42,838 bases of DNA from UBA2040 sp002332715 (lineage in GTDB: Bacteria; Bacteroidota; Bacteroidia; Flavobacteriales_D; Crocinitomicaceae): the NCBI GenBank assembly GCA_029242295.1, contig JAQWUF010000199.1:1-42838 (forward strand), in the 5' to 3' direction. Within the stretch, counting starts at the first letter, position 1. Each line of letters begins with the position of its first letter. Position numbers and translations under genes: made by a program. Below the pieces are notes generated by a model. The model was given only the letters and a program-made list of their open reading frames with translations. It did no database searches and was not told the DNA's origin. Of the stretch, positions 9,174 through 17,044 are shown piece by piece.

Positions 9174-9181
9174 CAAAATTA
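9174..9181 (-). promoter_or_regulatory. Putative -7 box upstream of ferritin
   Basis: TAATTTTG on the minus strand, 24 bases upstream of the ATG at 9149, matches TAnnTTTG. No Fur-like operator was recognised. Confidence 0.35.
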
Positions 9182-9254
9182 ACAAACACTTGTTTAAACA
9201 GCTACATTCGTCCTGCTAATTAATCGTAAATTCGCACAAATTACAATAAACTAT

Positions 9255-11393
9255 ATGTCTCGTAAAAAGAAAGACAAATCAAAAAAACACAAATCAAGCC
9301 TTCAAAATCTTATTCGTCGCTTTTTTGAAAAGAACTCAACTGGAGTTTTTACACATCAACAAATATGCGCTGCTCTTCAAATAAAAGAAAATGCGCTGAG
9401 AAAACTAACTTACAATATCCTCCAAGATTACAGTAAAGATAATTACTTGAAGGCTGTTTCTCATGGTCAATATAAACTAAATAATTCCGATGGAAATTTC
9501 GTCGTTGGATATCTTGACACAACTATGCGTGGTGCTGGATTTGTAAGTGTTGACGAAAATGAAAGCGATGTTTTCATAGCTCCACACAACATCAACCAAT
9601 CAATGGCGGGTGATTTGGTGAAAGTTCAAGTAACCAAACAAGGTTCTAGTCGCTGGGAAGGTAAAGTAATTGAGGTTGTCGAAAGAGAACGAACCCAATT
9701 TGTAGGTGCCTTGGAATTGCATGAAAAATTTGCTTTTTTAATTCCTGATAACGCTAGAGTTGGAACAGATATATACATTCCTAAAGAAAAATTAAAGGGC
9801 GCAAAAAATAAAGATCGTGCTTTAGTTCAAATTACGGTTTGGCCAAAATCTGCTGAAAATCCGTATGGTGAAGTCCTTGAAATATTAAGTGGCAGCAATC
9901 CGAACGACAACGAAATGATCAGTATTCTTTGTAATCAAGGAATTGATTATATTTTCCCTCAAGAAGTTTTGCAAGAAGCAGAAGCAGTTGGGATAGCGTT
10001 GGATCTAGAAGAAATAAAAAAGAGACGTGACATGCGCTCCATTACAACCTTTACCATCGACCCCGTTGATGCTAAGGATTTTGATGATGCTCTTTCTGTC
10101 CAAAAACTAAAAAATGGCAATTGGGAAATCGGTGTTCATATCGCTGATGTAAGTCATTATGTGAAACCAGGAACTGCCATGGATAAGGAAGCTTTGAAGC
10201 GTTCTAATTCTGTTTATTTAGTAGATAGAGTGATTCCAATGTTGCCGGAACAACTTTCCAACATGGCCTGCAGTCTTCGTCCTGATGAAGATAAATACAC
10301 ATTTTCTGCAGTTTTTGAAATGGATGAAACTGGTAAGGTTTTCAATGAGTGGTTTGGAAAAACCGTAACACATTCAGATAAACGATACGCCTACGAAGAT
10401 GCGCAAGCAATAATTGAAGGTGGTGAAGGAGAATTCAAAGAGGAGATTCTTTTGTTCGATAAAATCGCCAAGATTCTTAGAAATAAACGAATGAAACAAG
10501 GTGCACTTTCGATTGAATCTGAAGAAGTTCGATTTAAATTAGACAAAGAAGGATATCCTGAAAGTTTAGTCATTAAAGTATCGAAAGATGCCAATAAGTT
10601 AATCGAAGAATTCATGTTACTTGCCAATAGAAAAGTCGCAGAATTTATCGGGAAAAAGAAAAAAGGGGAATCCGTAATTCCTTTTGTTTACAGGGTTCAT
10701 GATAATCCGGACCCAGCAAAAGTGGAACTTTTCAAAACCTTTATCAATAAATTTGGTTACGATATTGAATTCACAAATATGGATCAAATTGCACAAAAAA
10801 TGAATGCACTTTTAGATGATATTCGGTACAAAAACGAGTACGGTTTGATTCAAAATATGGCGATTCGTTCGATGGCAAAAGCGACGTATGAAATGCAAAA
10901 CATTGGTCATTATGGATTAGCGTTTCAGCATTACACCCACTTTACTTCTCCAATTCGTCGATATGCCGATTTGATTGTACATCGTATTCTTCAAGAGGAA
11001 TTAACGACGCAAAAACATCACTATGGAAATGATTTGAATGATGTGTGTAAACGTATTTCTCGAATGGAACGGAAAGCTTCTGAAGCGGAACGAGAGTCAA
11101 CGAAATACTTCCAAGTTTTGTTTGTTCAAGATAAGGTGGGTGAAGAATTTGCCGGAACTATTTCTGGAATTGCCGATCACGGAATGTATGTAAAAATGGA
11201 CGAAAATAAGTGCGAAGGAATGGTTCCAATGAACGATATTCCTGGCGACAATTTTTATTTTGAAGCTGATAAATTTCAGATTACAGGAAAGAAAACAAAT
11301 AAAATATTCAATCTTGGCGACAAGGTAACCGTGAAAATTTACGAGGTTCATCTGCGTAAACGGCAAATTGATTTGGAGTTGATAGAGGGTTAA
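9255..11393 (+). CDS. rnr: Ribonuclease R (3'-5' exoribonuclease)
   Basis: A 712-residue exoribonuclease of the RNB family that degrades structured RNA from the 3' end and takes part in rRNA and mRNA quality control. The N-terminus is Lys-rich and followed by a winged-helix-like segment (about 20-75). Cold-shock-type OB folds follow (GYLDTTMRGAGFVSVDENESDVFIAPHNI). The RNB catalytic core begins near residue 266 with TFTIDPVDAKDFDDALSV, whose clustered Asp residues bind Mg. It continues through YRVHDNPDP and AFQHYTHFTSPIRRYADL. A C-terminal S1 domain lies near 635-705 (GTISGIADHGMYVKMDE). The length is normal. Its stop overlaps the stop of the converging MORN-type gene by four bases. Confidence 0.95.
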   Translation: MSRKKKDKSKKHKSSLQNLIRRFFEKNSTGVFTHQQICAALQIKENALRKLTYNILQDYSKDNYLKAVSHGQYKLNNSDGNFVVGYLDTTMRGAGFVSVDENESDVFIAPHNINQSMAGDLVKVQVTKQGSSRWEGKVIEVVERERTQFVGALELHEKFAFLIPDNARVGTDIYIPKEKLKGAKNKDRALVQITVWPKSAENPYGEVLEILSGSNPNDNEMISILCNQGIDYIFPQEVLQEAEAVGIALDLEEIKKRRDMRSITTFTIDPVDAKDFDDALSVQKLKNGNWEIGVHIADVSHYVKPGTAMDKEALKRSNSVYLVDRVIPMLPEQLSNMACSLRPDEDKYTFSAVFEMDETGKVFNEWFGKTVTHSDKRYAYEDAQAIIEGGEGEFKEEILLFDKIAKILRNKRMKQGALSIESEEVRFKLDKEGYPESLVIKVSKDANKLIEEFMLLANRKVAEFIGKKKKGESVIPFVYRVHDNPDPAKVELFKTFINKFGYDIEFTNMDQIAQKMNALLDDIRYKNEYGLIQNMAIRSMAKATYEMQNIGHYGLAFQHYTHFTSPIRRYADLIVHRILQEELTTQKHHYGNDLNDVCKRISRMERKASEAERESTKYFQVLFVQDKVGEEFAGTISGIADHGMYVKMDENKCEGMVPMNDIPGDNFYFEADKFQITGKKTNKIFNLGDKVTVKIYEVHLRKRQIDLELIEG

Positions 11394-12838
11394 ATTTCTA
11401 TTTTATCCTCCTTTAATATCACATCATCTATGGAAATTAACTTTCCATTTTTGTACACATATAAGTGAATTAATTTTCCGTTTTCAGCGAACTCTAATCG
11501 GTGACCATGACGTTTTCCGTTCTTATATTTAATTACATCTGAGCGTCTACCGTTGTCAAACCAAAGTTTGTGTTTACTATTTGGAAGTCCATTTTTGTAT
11601 TTCCCAACGAAGGCTTTTTTACCATTTCGATACTTGTACACCCATTTTCCTTCACGTAATCCATTTTGGAAACTTCCCTTTTCTTGTTGATCGCCAATGA
11701 AATAATAATAGTCGCCCTCTACTGCTTCGTCCGCAAATCGTTTTTGTTGAATAATAGTCCCAGTGCTGTCATAATCTATTATATCGCCTTCGTATTTCCC
11801 TTTGTAGTAGGTTTCTAATCTTCGAGTTTGACCATTTTTATAATACCAAAACCACTCACCTGTTGGCAAATCATTAAAATATCTTCCTTTTTGCTCTATT
11901 GAATTATCCGGAAAATAAAAATACCACATTCCTTCTTTTTTCCCATCCCGATAACTACCTTTTGAGTATAGTCCATCTTCAGAATTAAACGTTTGCCAAA
12001 GACTGTCTTTCATTCCATCTTCGTTAAACCAACCTTCTGCAATCAAAGAGTCGTTTTTAAAAACTTTAGATAAAGATTGTTCTCCATTGTCTTCAAAATT
12101 TCGTTGAATTCCATTCTTTAAACCATTCGTCAGAACATATCTTGATTTTAATTTGCCGTTACCATGAAATTCTTCTTTAAAATCAAATGGTATACTCGAA
12201 ATTTCTTGGTCCGAAATTAGTTTGCCGTTCTCATAAATTTCATGGGATAGAAGTTTACCATTGTTGTCAAAAGTTTGCCATATACCATCTTTCTTCCCAT
12301 TAATAGATCGGTTTATTCGTCGTTCATCCGAAATTTCGCCGTCAGAAATATTCTTGATGGTGATAAGATTACCTGTATTCGAATCATACTCCTTCAGTAA
12401 ACCATTTATTTCGCCTTTGTTATAATTACCTTCTTCCGTTAATTTACCATCCTTAAATCGCTTAAATGAACCTTGAAGCGTGTCGTTGATGTAAAAACCG
12501 TCGAATTCAATAGTTTGAGTGGAATCGTAAACCAAATACTGACCATTCTTTAAATTATTGGCGTAAGTAATCGAACGTTTTATTTCTCCTTTTTCTGAAT
12601 AAAAAAGCCAGGTACTATCCAATCCATTTGAATTCCATTTTCCGTAACTTCTAATTTCACCAGATTCAAAAAAATTGGTCCAATAACCAATCGGTTTGTT
12701 GTTTTTAAAATATCCTTTAGAAGATTGTTTTCCAGAAGGATAGGTGTACTTTTTTAACACTAAACTGCTGTCTTTTTGAGAATATACGACAAACGAAATC
12801 AAAAAACAAGTGAGATATGAAATTGCGATTTTGATAAT
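11390..12838 (-). CDS. Secreted MORN/YwqK-type repeat protein, probable ATT start
   Basis: A repeat protein built from about 20 copies of a 20-25-residue unit of the form G-x-W-x-Y-x-x-NG-x-x (for example PTGEWFWYYKNGQTRR, REGKWVYKYRNGKKAF), the MORN_2-like repeats annotated in Bacteroidota as YwqK-family. Function is unknown; such proteins are usually exported and may bind surfaces or partners. No in-frame ATG, GTG or CTG gives a sensible N-terminus. A TTG at 12802 would truncate the signal peptide, whereas starting at ATT 12838 gives MIKIAISYLTCFLISFVVYSQ, a complete signal peptide; an in-frame TAG at 12844-12842 rules out longer forms. I therefore place the start at ATT, by inference. The stop overlaps that of rnr. 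Upstream lies the proposed origin. Confidence 0.8.
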   Translation of the reverse strand: MIKIAISYLTCFLISFVVYSQKDSSLVLKKYTYPSGKQSSKGYFKNNKPIGYWTNFFESGEIRSYGKWNSNGLDSTWLFYSEKGEIKRSITYANNLKNGQYLVYDSTQTIEFDGFYINDTLQGSFKRFKDGKLTEEGNYNKGEINGLLKEYDSNTGNLITIKNISDGEISDERRINRSINGKKDGIWQTFDNNGKLLSHEIYENGKLISDQEISSIPFDFKEEFHGNGKLKSRYVLTNGLKNGIQRNFEDNGEQSLSKVFKNDSLIAEGWFNEDGMKDSLWQTFNSEDGLYSKGSYRDGKKEGMWYFYFPDNSIEQKGRYFNDLPTGEWFWYYKNGQTRRLETYYKGKYEGDIIDYDSTGTIIQQKRFADEAVEGDYYYFIGDQQEKGSFQNGLREGKWVYKYRNGKKAFVGKYKNGLPNSKHKLWFDNGRRSDVIKYKNGKRHGHRLEFAENGKLIHLYVYKNGKLISIDDVILKEDKIEI

Positions 12839-13344
12839 AAACTATATTAAAAGATTAATAAATTAAAAATCTACTATTATTATTAAGGCTGTTGATATGT
12901 GTTAAACTTTTTGAATAAAATGCGATAATCTAAGTTGTGAACTTTTATTATTGTATTATCAACAGGACTAAATTACAGAAAGTTTTGATTTCTAGGGTTA
13001 TTAGATACGCTATTCACAATTTAGAATTTTTGGTGTTCGTTTAAAAGTTTATACAAATATTTTTAAAAAATGGGTCGATAACTTGGTGTATAACTTTGAA
13101 TGAAAACCCGCTAACTTTTCTAGGAATATTCATTTGTATTTTGGTTTTGAATAATTTTTGGTTAATCCTAAATAATCCTTTTAGAACTTATCAGGTCGTT
13201 ATACACATTTGACTTTTTTTATTGTGTATAAAATAAAATTTTAACCCTTGATTTTCAACGAAATAGAATCTTTTAAAAACTATCATTGTTTGCAATTAGA
13301 CCATATTGTGAATAACGCTAACTTTGTCCCAAACGGCAAAGAAA
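12839..13344. other. oriC: Gene-free AT-rich region with a DnaA-box cluster: candidate replication origin (oriC)
   Basis: About 506 bases without a credible gene. Three 9-mers match TTATNCACA exactly: 13199-13207 (+), 13223-13231 (-) and 13307-13315 (-). Three more have one mismatch to TTATCCACA or TTATNCACA: 12956-12964 (TTATCAACA, +), 13010-13018 (CTATTCACA, +) and 13085-13093 (GGTGTATAA, -). A weaker copy is at 12890-12898. The boxes at 13199 and 13223 form an inverted pair 15 bases apart. A strongly AT-rich stretch at about 13035-13080 could be an unwinding element. Three parS-like sites lie about 10-12 kb away around mnmG. The box cluster is what I see; its role as the origin is inference. 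Confidence 0.55.
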
Positions 13345-13785
13345 ATGAAAAAAAAACTCATACCAATTGGATGTGATCATGCAGGATTTCAACTCAAAGA
13401 AAAGATAATTTCTCATTTAATAAACAAAGGATATGAAATAGAGGATTTCGGATGTTATTCGGAAGAAAGTATTGATTACCCTGATTTTGGACACCTTGTT
13501 GCTTCGAAAGTAGAGGAGAACGAAGGAGTGTTGGGAGTAATAATTTGTGGTTCTGGAAACGGCATTAATATGACGGCAAACAAACATGCTGGTGTGCGCT
13601 CTGCACTTTGTTGGAAAAAGGAACTTGCTGAATTAGCACGTCAACACAACAATGCTAACATAATTGCTTTACCTGCTCGTTTTATTTCTTTAGAAGAAGG
13701 GATTGAAATGGTAGATGTTTTTTTATCTACTGAATTTGAAGGTGGTCGCCACGGAAGAAGAGTAGATAAAATAGCTTGTTCTTAA
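13345..13785 (+). CDS. rpiB: Ribose 5-phosphate isomerase B
   Basis: A 146-residue cytoplasmic sugar-phosphate isomerase of the RpiB/LacAB family, which interconverts ribose 5-phosphate and ribulose 5-phosphate in the pentose phosphate pathway. The N-terminal phosphate-site motif GCDHAGF (residues 9-15) and the segment IICGSGNGINMTANK (66-80), with catalytic Cys at 68, are intact. The Asn-rich HNNANIIALPARFI segment is also family-typical. I chose the ATG at 13345, giving MKKKLIPIGCDHAGF; a TTG at 13324 would add seven unlikely residues. The gene starts right next to the proposed origin. Its stop is one base from the stop of the converging TlpA-like gene, and no terminator is visible between them. 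Confidence 0.93.
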   Translation: MKKKLIPIGCDHAGFQLKEKIISHLINKGYEIEDFGCYSEESIDYPDFGHLVASKVEENEGVLGVIICGSGNGINMTANKHAGVRSALCWKKELAELARQHNNANIIALPARFISLEEGIEMVDVFLSTEFEGGRHGRRVDKIACS

Positions 13786-13786
13786 A

Positions 13787-15019
13787 TTATTGATCAAGAA
13801 AATTTTGCAGAAACAACTCCGTTTCTTTCATGTATTCGCTATAGTACTCACCCGTACTTGGACCATTAAATCCAGTATGCACTTTTATGATTTCCCTTGT
13901 ACCATTTACAAAAATAGAGGTGGGAAAAGAAATAATATGATTCAGCATGGAAAAATCCTGTGAGGCTTTATTTTTGTTTGCAGCACCACCTATCAACATA
14001 GTAAAAGGAATGTTGTTTCGCTCCTTAAACTTTTGAAGTTTCATTGTATAGTCAGTTTCATTGGCGCCTATTTCGTATCCTATTAATATTATTTCGAGGC
14101 CTTTGTCGCGGTATTTTTTATATAAATCCAAATAATATTTCGTTTCGTCCACACAGTTGGGACACCAAGATCCCATGATTTGTATAATCGTCACCTTGTT
14201 TTTAAACTTCGGATTTGGGTAGGTAAACAGTGTTCCATCAAGATTAGGTAATTCAAACTTTAATGGATTGTCGTTCACTACAAATGTCAACTCATCTGGA
14301 TGCGGTAACTCAAACTCTTCGTCTTCTTCTGCTATCCAATCACACGAATAATGTTTACCTGAATAAAATTTACCATAAAGCTTTTCATCAATTAACTCAG
14401 CAGTGAATAAGAACGCATGCGAACCGTCAAAACAAGAAAGAAAAAGACTATTTCCATACATGTTTCCTTGCAAAAATCGATAATCACCCGTTTCCGTAAG
14501 AAAAGTACCCGTAACTTCTTCTTGATCTTTTTCAAACAAACCAATTGCTGGCCAACTGTCTTTTGTGTTCGGTTCAAATGTGGTTTTCCATTTCTTAGCA
14601 AGAAAAGAAACGTCACTTCCATATGTTTTTAAACATTCAAAAAGATCATTCTTGCATTTGTGACCGGTCAATGGAATTTGATAGGTTCCTTTTTTGTTTT
14701 TATTCCACCAATAACCATTAAAAGAGTTGTTTTCATTAAATACAAACCGTATTTGAGAATCAAACTGAGGGAAATCATAACACAGGGTATCCCCATCTTT
14801 CATCTTGAAAATCAAATTAATTCTCTCTGCTGCATTCTGTATTTGTATTTTTGGAATACCACCTTCTCCTTTTTCAAGAATCATGTTGAAAGGTAAGTAA
14901 ACAGACGTTTCTAACTCAAGTCTACCTTGCCAAGGACCCATTTCTATTCCTTTTTTCGCAAAAGAATTAGAGGTGAATAGTAAACAAACAACAAAGGAAA
15001 AAAAGATGGAAATACGCAT
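13787..15019 (-). CDS. Exported TlpA-like thioredoxin-domain protein
   Basis: A 410-residue protein with a signal peptide (about 1-21, ending SNSFA). The N-terminal 240 residues are beta-rich and not recognised by me. The C-terminal part is a TlpA/ResA-type thioredoxin fold: TIIQIMGSWCPNC near residue 285, followed by KKYRDKGLEIILIGYE and ISFPTSIFVNG, where the Pro is the cis-Pro of the fold. The WCPNC pair suggests a periplasmic thiol-disulfide reductase or an AhpC/TSA-type protein. In Bacteroidota this layout (unknown beta domain plus thioredoxin) is common, and the true partner is usually unknown. It is divergent from the ECF sigma gene, with about 105 bases between them. Confidence 0.88.
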   Translation of the reverse strand: MRISIFFSFVVCLLFTSNSFAKKGIEMGPWQGRLELETSVYLPFNMILEKGEGGIPKIQIQNAAERINLIFKMKDGDTLCYDFPQFDSQIRFVFNENNSFNGYWWNKNKKGTYQIPLTGHKCKNDLFECLKTYGSDVSFLAKKWKTTFEPNTKDSWPAIGLFEKDQEEVTGTFLTETGDYRFLQGNMYGNSLFLSCFDGSHAFLFTAELIDEKLYGKFYSGKHYSCDWIAEEDEEFELPHPDELTFVVNDNPLKFELPNLDGTLFTYPNPKFKNKVTIIQIMGSWCPNCVDETKYYLDLYKKYRDKGLEIILIGYEIGANETDYTMKLQKFKERNNIPFTMLIGGAANKNKASQDFSMLNHIISFPTSIFVNGTREIIKVHTGFNGPSTGEYYSEYMKETELFLQNFLDQ

Positions 15020-15124
15020 TAATGAATTTGTCTATGAGTAAAAATAGAGCTTTTTGTCGGTTTTTTTTAATGTCAATGCAACCTTTTAAAGTAATTTTAG
15101 GTCAATAAGAATGCTGCATAGTAT

Positions 15125-15661
15125 ATGAATTTAGACGAAATAATTAACAATTGTAAGCAAGGAAAACATAGCGCGCAGCAAATGTTATTTGATTATTTCA
15201 GTCCAAAAATGATGACAGTTTGTCTTAGATACCTTGGAAACAGGGAGGAAGCGGAAGATGTTTGTCAAATCAGTTTTGTGAAACTCTTTAAAAACATCCA
15301 TGACTATAATAAGGATGGATCGTTTGAGGGTTGGGTAAGACGGATTTTTGTAAATACAAGTTTGGACCAAATTAGGAAGAATAAAAAAACAAAATACGAC
15401 ATGTCGGTGGACGATGTGGACTATAAATTAGAAAATAACGACTTTACTCTGGAGCAAATGGCAGCAGAGGACATTTTGAAATTAGTGGAGGAAATGCCCA
15501 CTGGTTACCGAACCGTTTTCAATATGTTCGCCATTGAAGGATTTAGTCACAAAGAGATTGCTCATCACTTGGCAATCACAGAAAATACGTCGAAGTCGCA
15601 ATTTAAAAGGGCTCGAGGTTATTTAATGAACAGCTTAGAAAATTTGCAATATGGCAAATGA
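15125..15661 (+). CDS. ECF-type RNA polymerase sigma factor
   Basis: A 178-residue sigma-70 family factor lacking regions 1 and 3, as in extracytoplasmic-function sigmas. Region 2 covers about residues 20-90 (FSPKMMTVCLRYLGNREEAEDVCQ, then GSFEGWVRRIFVNTSLDQIRK). Region 4 is near 118-172 (MPTGYRTVFNMFAIEGFSHKEIAHHL then SKSQFKRAR), with the helix-turn-helix that reads the -35 element. Its 3' end overlaps by 11 bases the next gene, which encodes a protein with one membrane helix, a classic arrangement for a sigma factor and its membrane-bound regulator. Target promoters are unknown. Confidence 0.92.
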   Translation: MNLDEIINNCKQGKHSAQQMLFDYFSPKMMTVCLRYLGNREEAEDVCQISFVKLFKNIHDYNKDGSFEGWVRRIFVNTSLDQIRKNKKTKYDMSVDDVDYKLENNDFTLEQMAAEDILKLVEEMPTGYRTVFNMFAIEGFSHKEIAHHLAITENTSKSQFKRARGYLMNSLENLQYGK

Positions 15662-16511
15662 TAAATTTATAAACGAAATCGCTGACAAGCTGAACGGCCT
15701 TAGTTCAGAGGTCAACCCACAAATGTGGCAAGTGGTTAGCTCTCAAATAGGAGCTGGAGGCGCAGCTGGTGCTGGTCCGGTTATTGGCATTGGTAAAGTG
15801 GCTGCTATAGTTGCAGGTGTTACTGCGGTTTCTATTGCGTCTTACTTTGGATTTAAACCCAACGATAACGAATCAAACTCGACATCAAACAAAGTTGTTA
15901 AAACAGCGTCTCAATCGTCAAAAAAAGAAAGTCAATCGATTGATTCGCAAATAGAACAAACTTCAGAGCTTCAGAAAGCAAAAAAGACGACCGTTAAAGC
16001 AGCGACTAAATCTACAAAGCAACCGATCAGCCCATCTAAAGGGGCAGCGCCAACTTCTGAAACCGAAACCATTGAAGTGAAAATCCCAGGTTTTATTGGG
16101 GTTAGAACAATTGAAAAAACAAATAATCCGACTGTTAAAACAGGCGTTACTCCAAATTCTACAACGAACAAGACGAATACTTTAGAATCATCCAGCAAAA
16201 CAGAGCCCCAAGGGGAAAACATAAGCTCTTCGTACCCGATTAAAACAAATTATAATGTTTTTACTCCAGATGGAGATGGGGTCAATGATTATTTTGAAGT
16301 AGAATCGGAAGGGCTTACTGATTATACCATCGTCATCATGGATGAAAAAAACCACAAGGTTTGGGAGTCGAAAGATACTAAAGCGAAATGGGATGGTCGA
16401 GACCTGTCAGGTCAAATGGTTGCTAAAGGCAGATATTTGTGTTTGATTGCTGGAAACGGACCAGATAAAAAGCCGTTTGGTAAACACGTAATTTTGAATA
16501 TTAGATATTAA
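15651..16511 (+). CDS. Single-pass membrane protein with gliding-motility-type (CHU_C-like) C-terminal domain; possible regulator of the preceding sigma factor
   Basis: A 286-residue protein. Residues 1-45 are a short probably cytoplasmic segment (FINEIADKLNGLSSEVNPQMW) of the size seen before the membrane helix in small anti-sigma proteins. One helix follows at about 47-67 (VAAIVAGVTAVSIASYFGF), with no signal peptide ahead of it. Residues 70-200 are a Ser/Thr/Lys-rich, low-complexity linker. Residues 203-286 resemble the gliding-motility-associated C-terminal domain (NVFTPDGDGVNDYFEVE, IVIMDEKNHKVWESKD, WDGRDLSGQMVAKGRY). It overlaps the ECF sigma gene and is probably translated with it. 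An anti-sigma role is inferred from position and topology, not from a recognised domain. Confidence 0.8.
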   Translation: MANDKFINEIADKLNGLSSEVNPQMWQVVSSQIGAGGAAGAGPVIGIGKVAAIVAGVTAVSIASYFGFKPNDNESNSTSNKVVKTASQSSKKESQSIDSQIEQTSELQKAKKTTVKAATKSTKQPISPSKGAAPTSETETIEVKIPGFIGVRTIEKTNNPTVKTGVTPNSTTNKTNTLESSSKTEPQGENISSSYPIKTNYNVFTPDGDGVNDYFEVESEGLTDYTIVIMDEKNHKVWESKDTKAKWDGRDLSGQMVAKGRYLCLIAGNGPDKKPFGKHVILNIRY

Positions 16512-16531
16512 AACTCGCTACTTAACACTAC

Positions 16532-16568
16532 AAAAAAACCCCTGATACTTTTGTGTCAGGGGTTTTTT
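16532..16568. terminator. Bidirectional hairpin terminator
   Basis: A hairpin with CCCCTGA/TCAGGGG stems flanked by A and T runs lies between the sigma-linked gene on the plus strand and tRNA-Cys on the minus strand. It has a T-run in both directions and can serve both transcripts. Confidence 0.85.
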
Positions 16569-16571
16569 GTG

Positions 16572-16642
16572 AGGTCCCGAGCGGATTCGAACCGCTGTAG
16601 ATGGTTTTGCAGACCACTGCCTAGCCGCTCGGCCACAGGACC
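16572..16642 (-). tRNA. tRNA-Cys (anticodon GCA)
   Basis: A 71-nt cloverleaf on the minus strand. The acceptor arm GGTCCTG pairs with CGGGACC (one G-T pair). The anticodon loop reads TCTGCAAAA with anticodon GCA, and the T loop is GGTTCGAATCC. CCA is not encoded. It lies 35 bases downstream of folB on the same strand and just before a terminator, so it may be cut from a gltX-folB-tRNA transcript or have its own promoter. Confidence 0.96.
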
Positions 16643-16677
16643 ATTTTTTGTGTCGGCAAATATAGAAAAAAACTAGA

Positions 16678-17043
16678 CTAAACGAGTGTTTCCTCTATGA
16701 TAATTGCCACGTTTGCCACATCTCCGTTAATTGGAGGAGTGTGTTTTATTATTTTGACGTTAAGAGTTCGAATTCCTTTCGCTTCTTTTTTTATTCGGCC
16801 TAATATTCGTTGACCAACCTCTTCTATTAGTTTGGAACGAACCGCCATCTCTTCAACAACGATTCTGTTTATTAGGACATAATCCACAGTATCAGAAAGT
16901 TCGTCTGTTTCCGTGGCCTTCGTAAAATCGGTTGTCAACTTAACATCAACAGAATATTCACCGCCTATTTTCCCCTCTTCTGGCAAACAACCATGAAAAG
17001 CATACAGGCGTATATTATTTAACTCTATCGTGTGAACAGCCAT
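16678..17043 (-). CDS. folB: Dihydroneopterin aldolase
   Basis: A 121-residue cytoplasmic enzyme of folate synthesis that cleaves 7,8-dihydroneopterin to 6-hydroxymethyl-dihydropterin and glycolaldehyde. Family marks are IELNNIRLYAFHGCLPEEGKIGGEY near the N-terminus, the substrate-site region DTVDYVLINRIV, LIEEVGQRI and the C-terminal VKIIKHTPPINGDVANVAIIIE. The length is typical. It starts one base after the gltX stop, so the two are co-transcribed and probably translationally coupled. Confidence 0.94.
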   Translation of the reverse strand: MAVHTIELNNIRLYAFHGCLPEEGKIGGEYSVDVKLTTDFTKATETDELSDTVDYVLINRIVVEEMAVRSKLIEEVGQRILGRIKKEAKGIRTLNVKIIKHTPPINGDVANVAIIIEETLV

Positions 17044-17044
17044 G

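Noticed and set aside
13324..13344. TTG start for rpiB
   Set aside because: The seven extra residues are not family-like and the ATG at 13345 gives the usual N-terminus.
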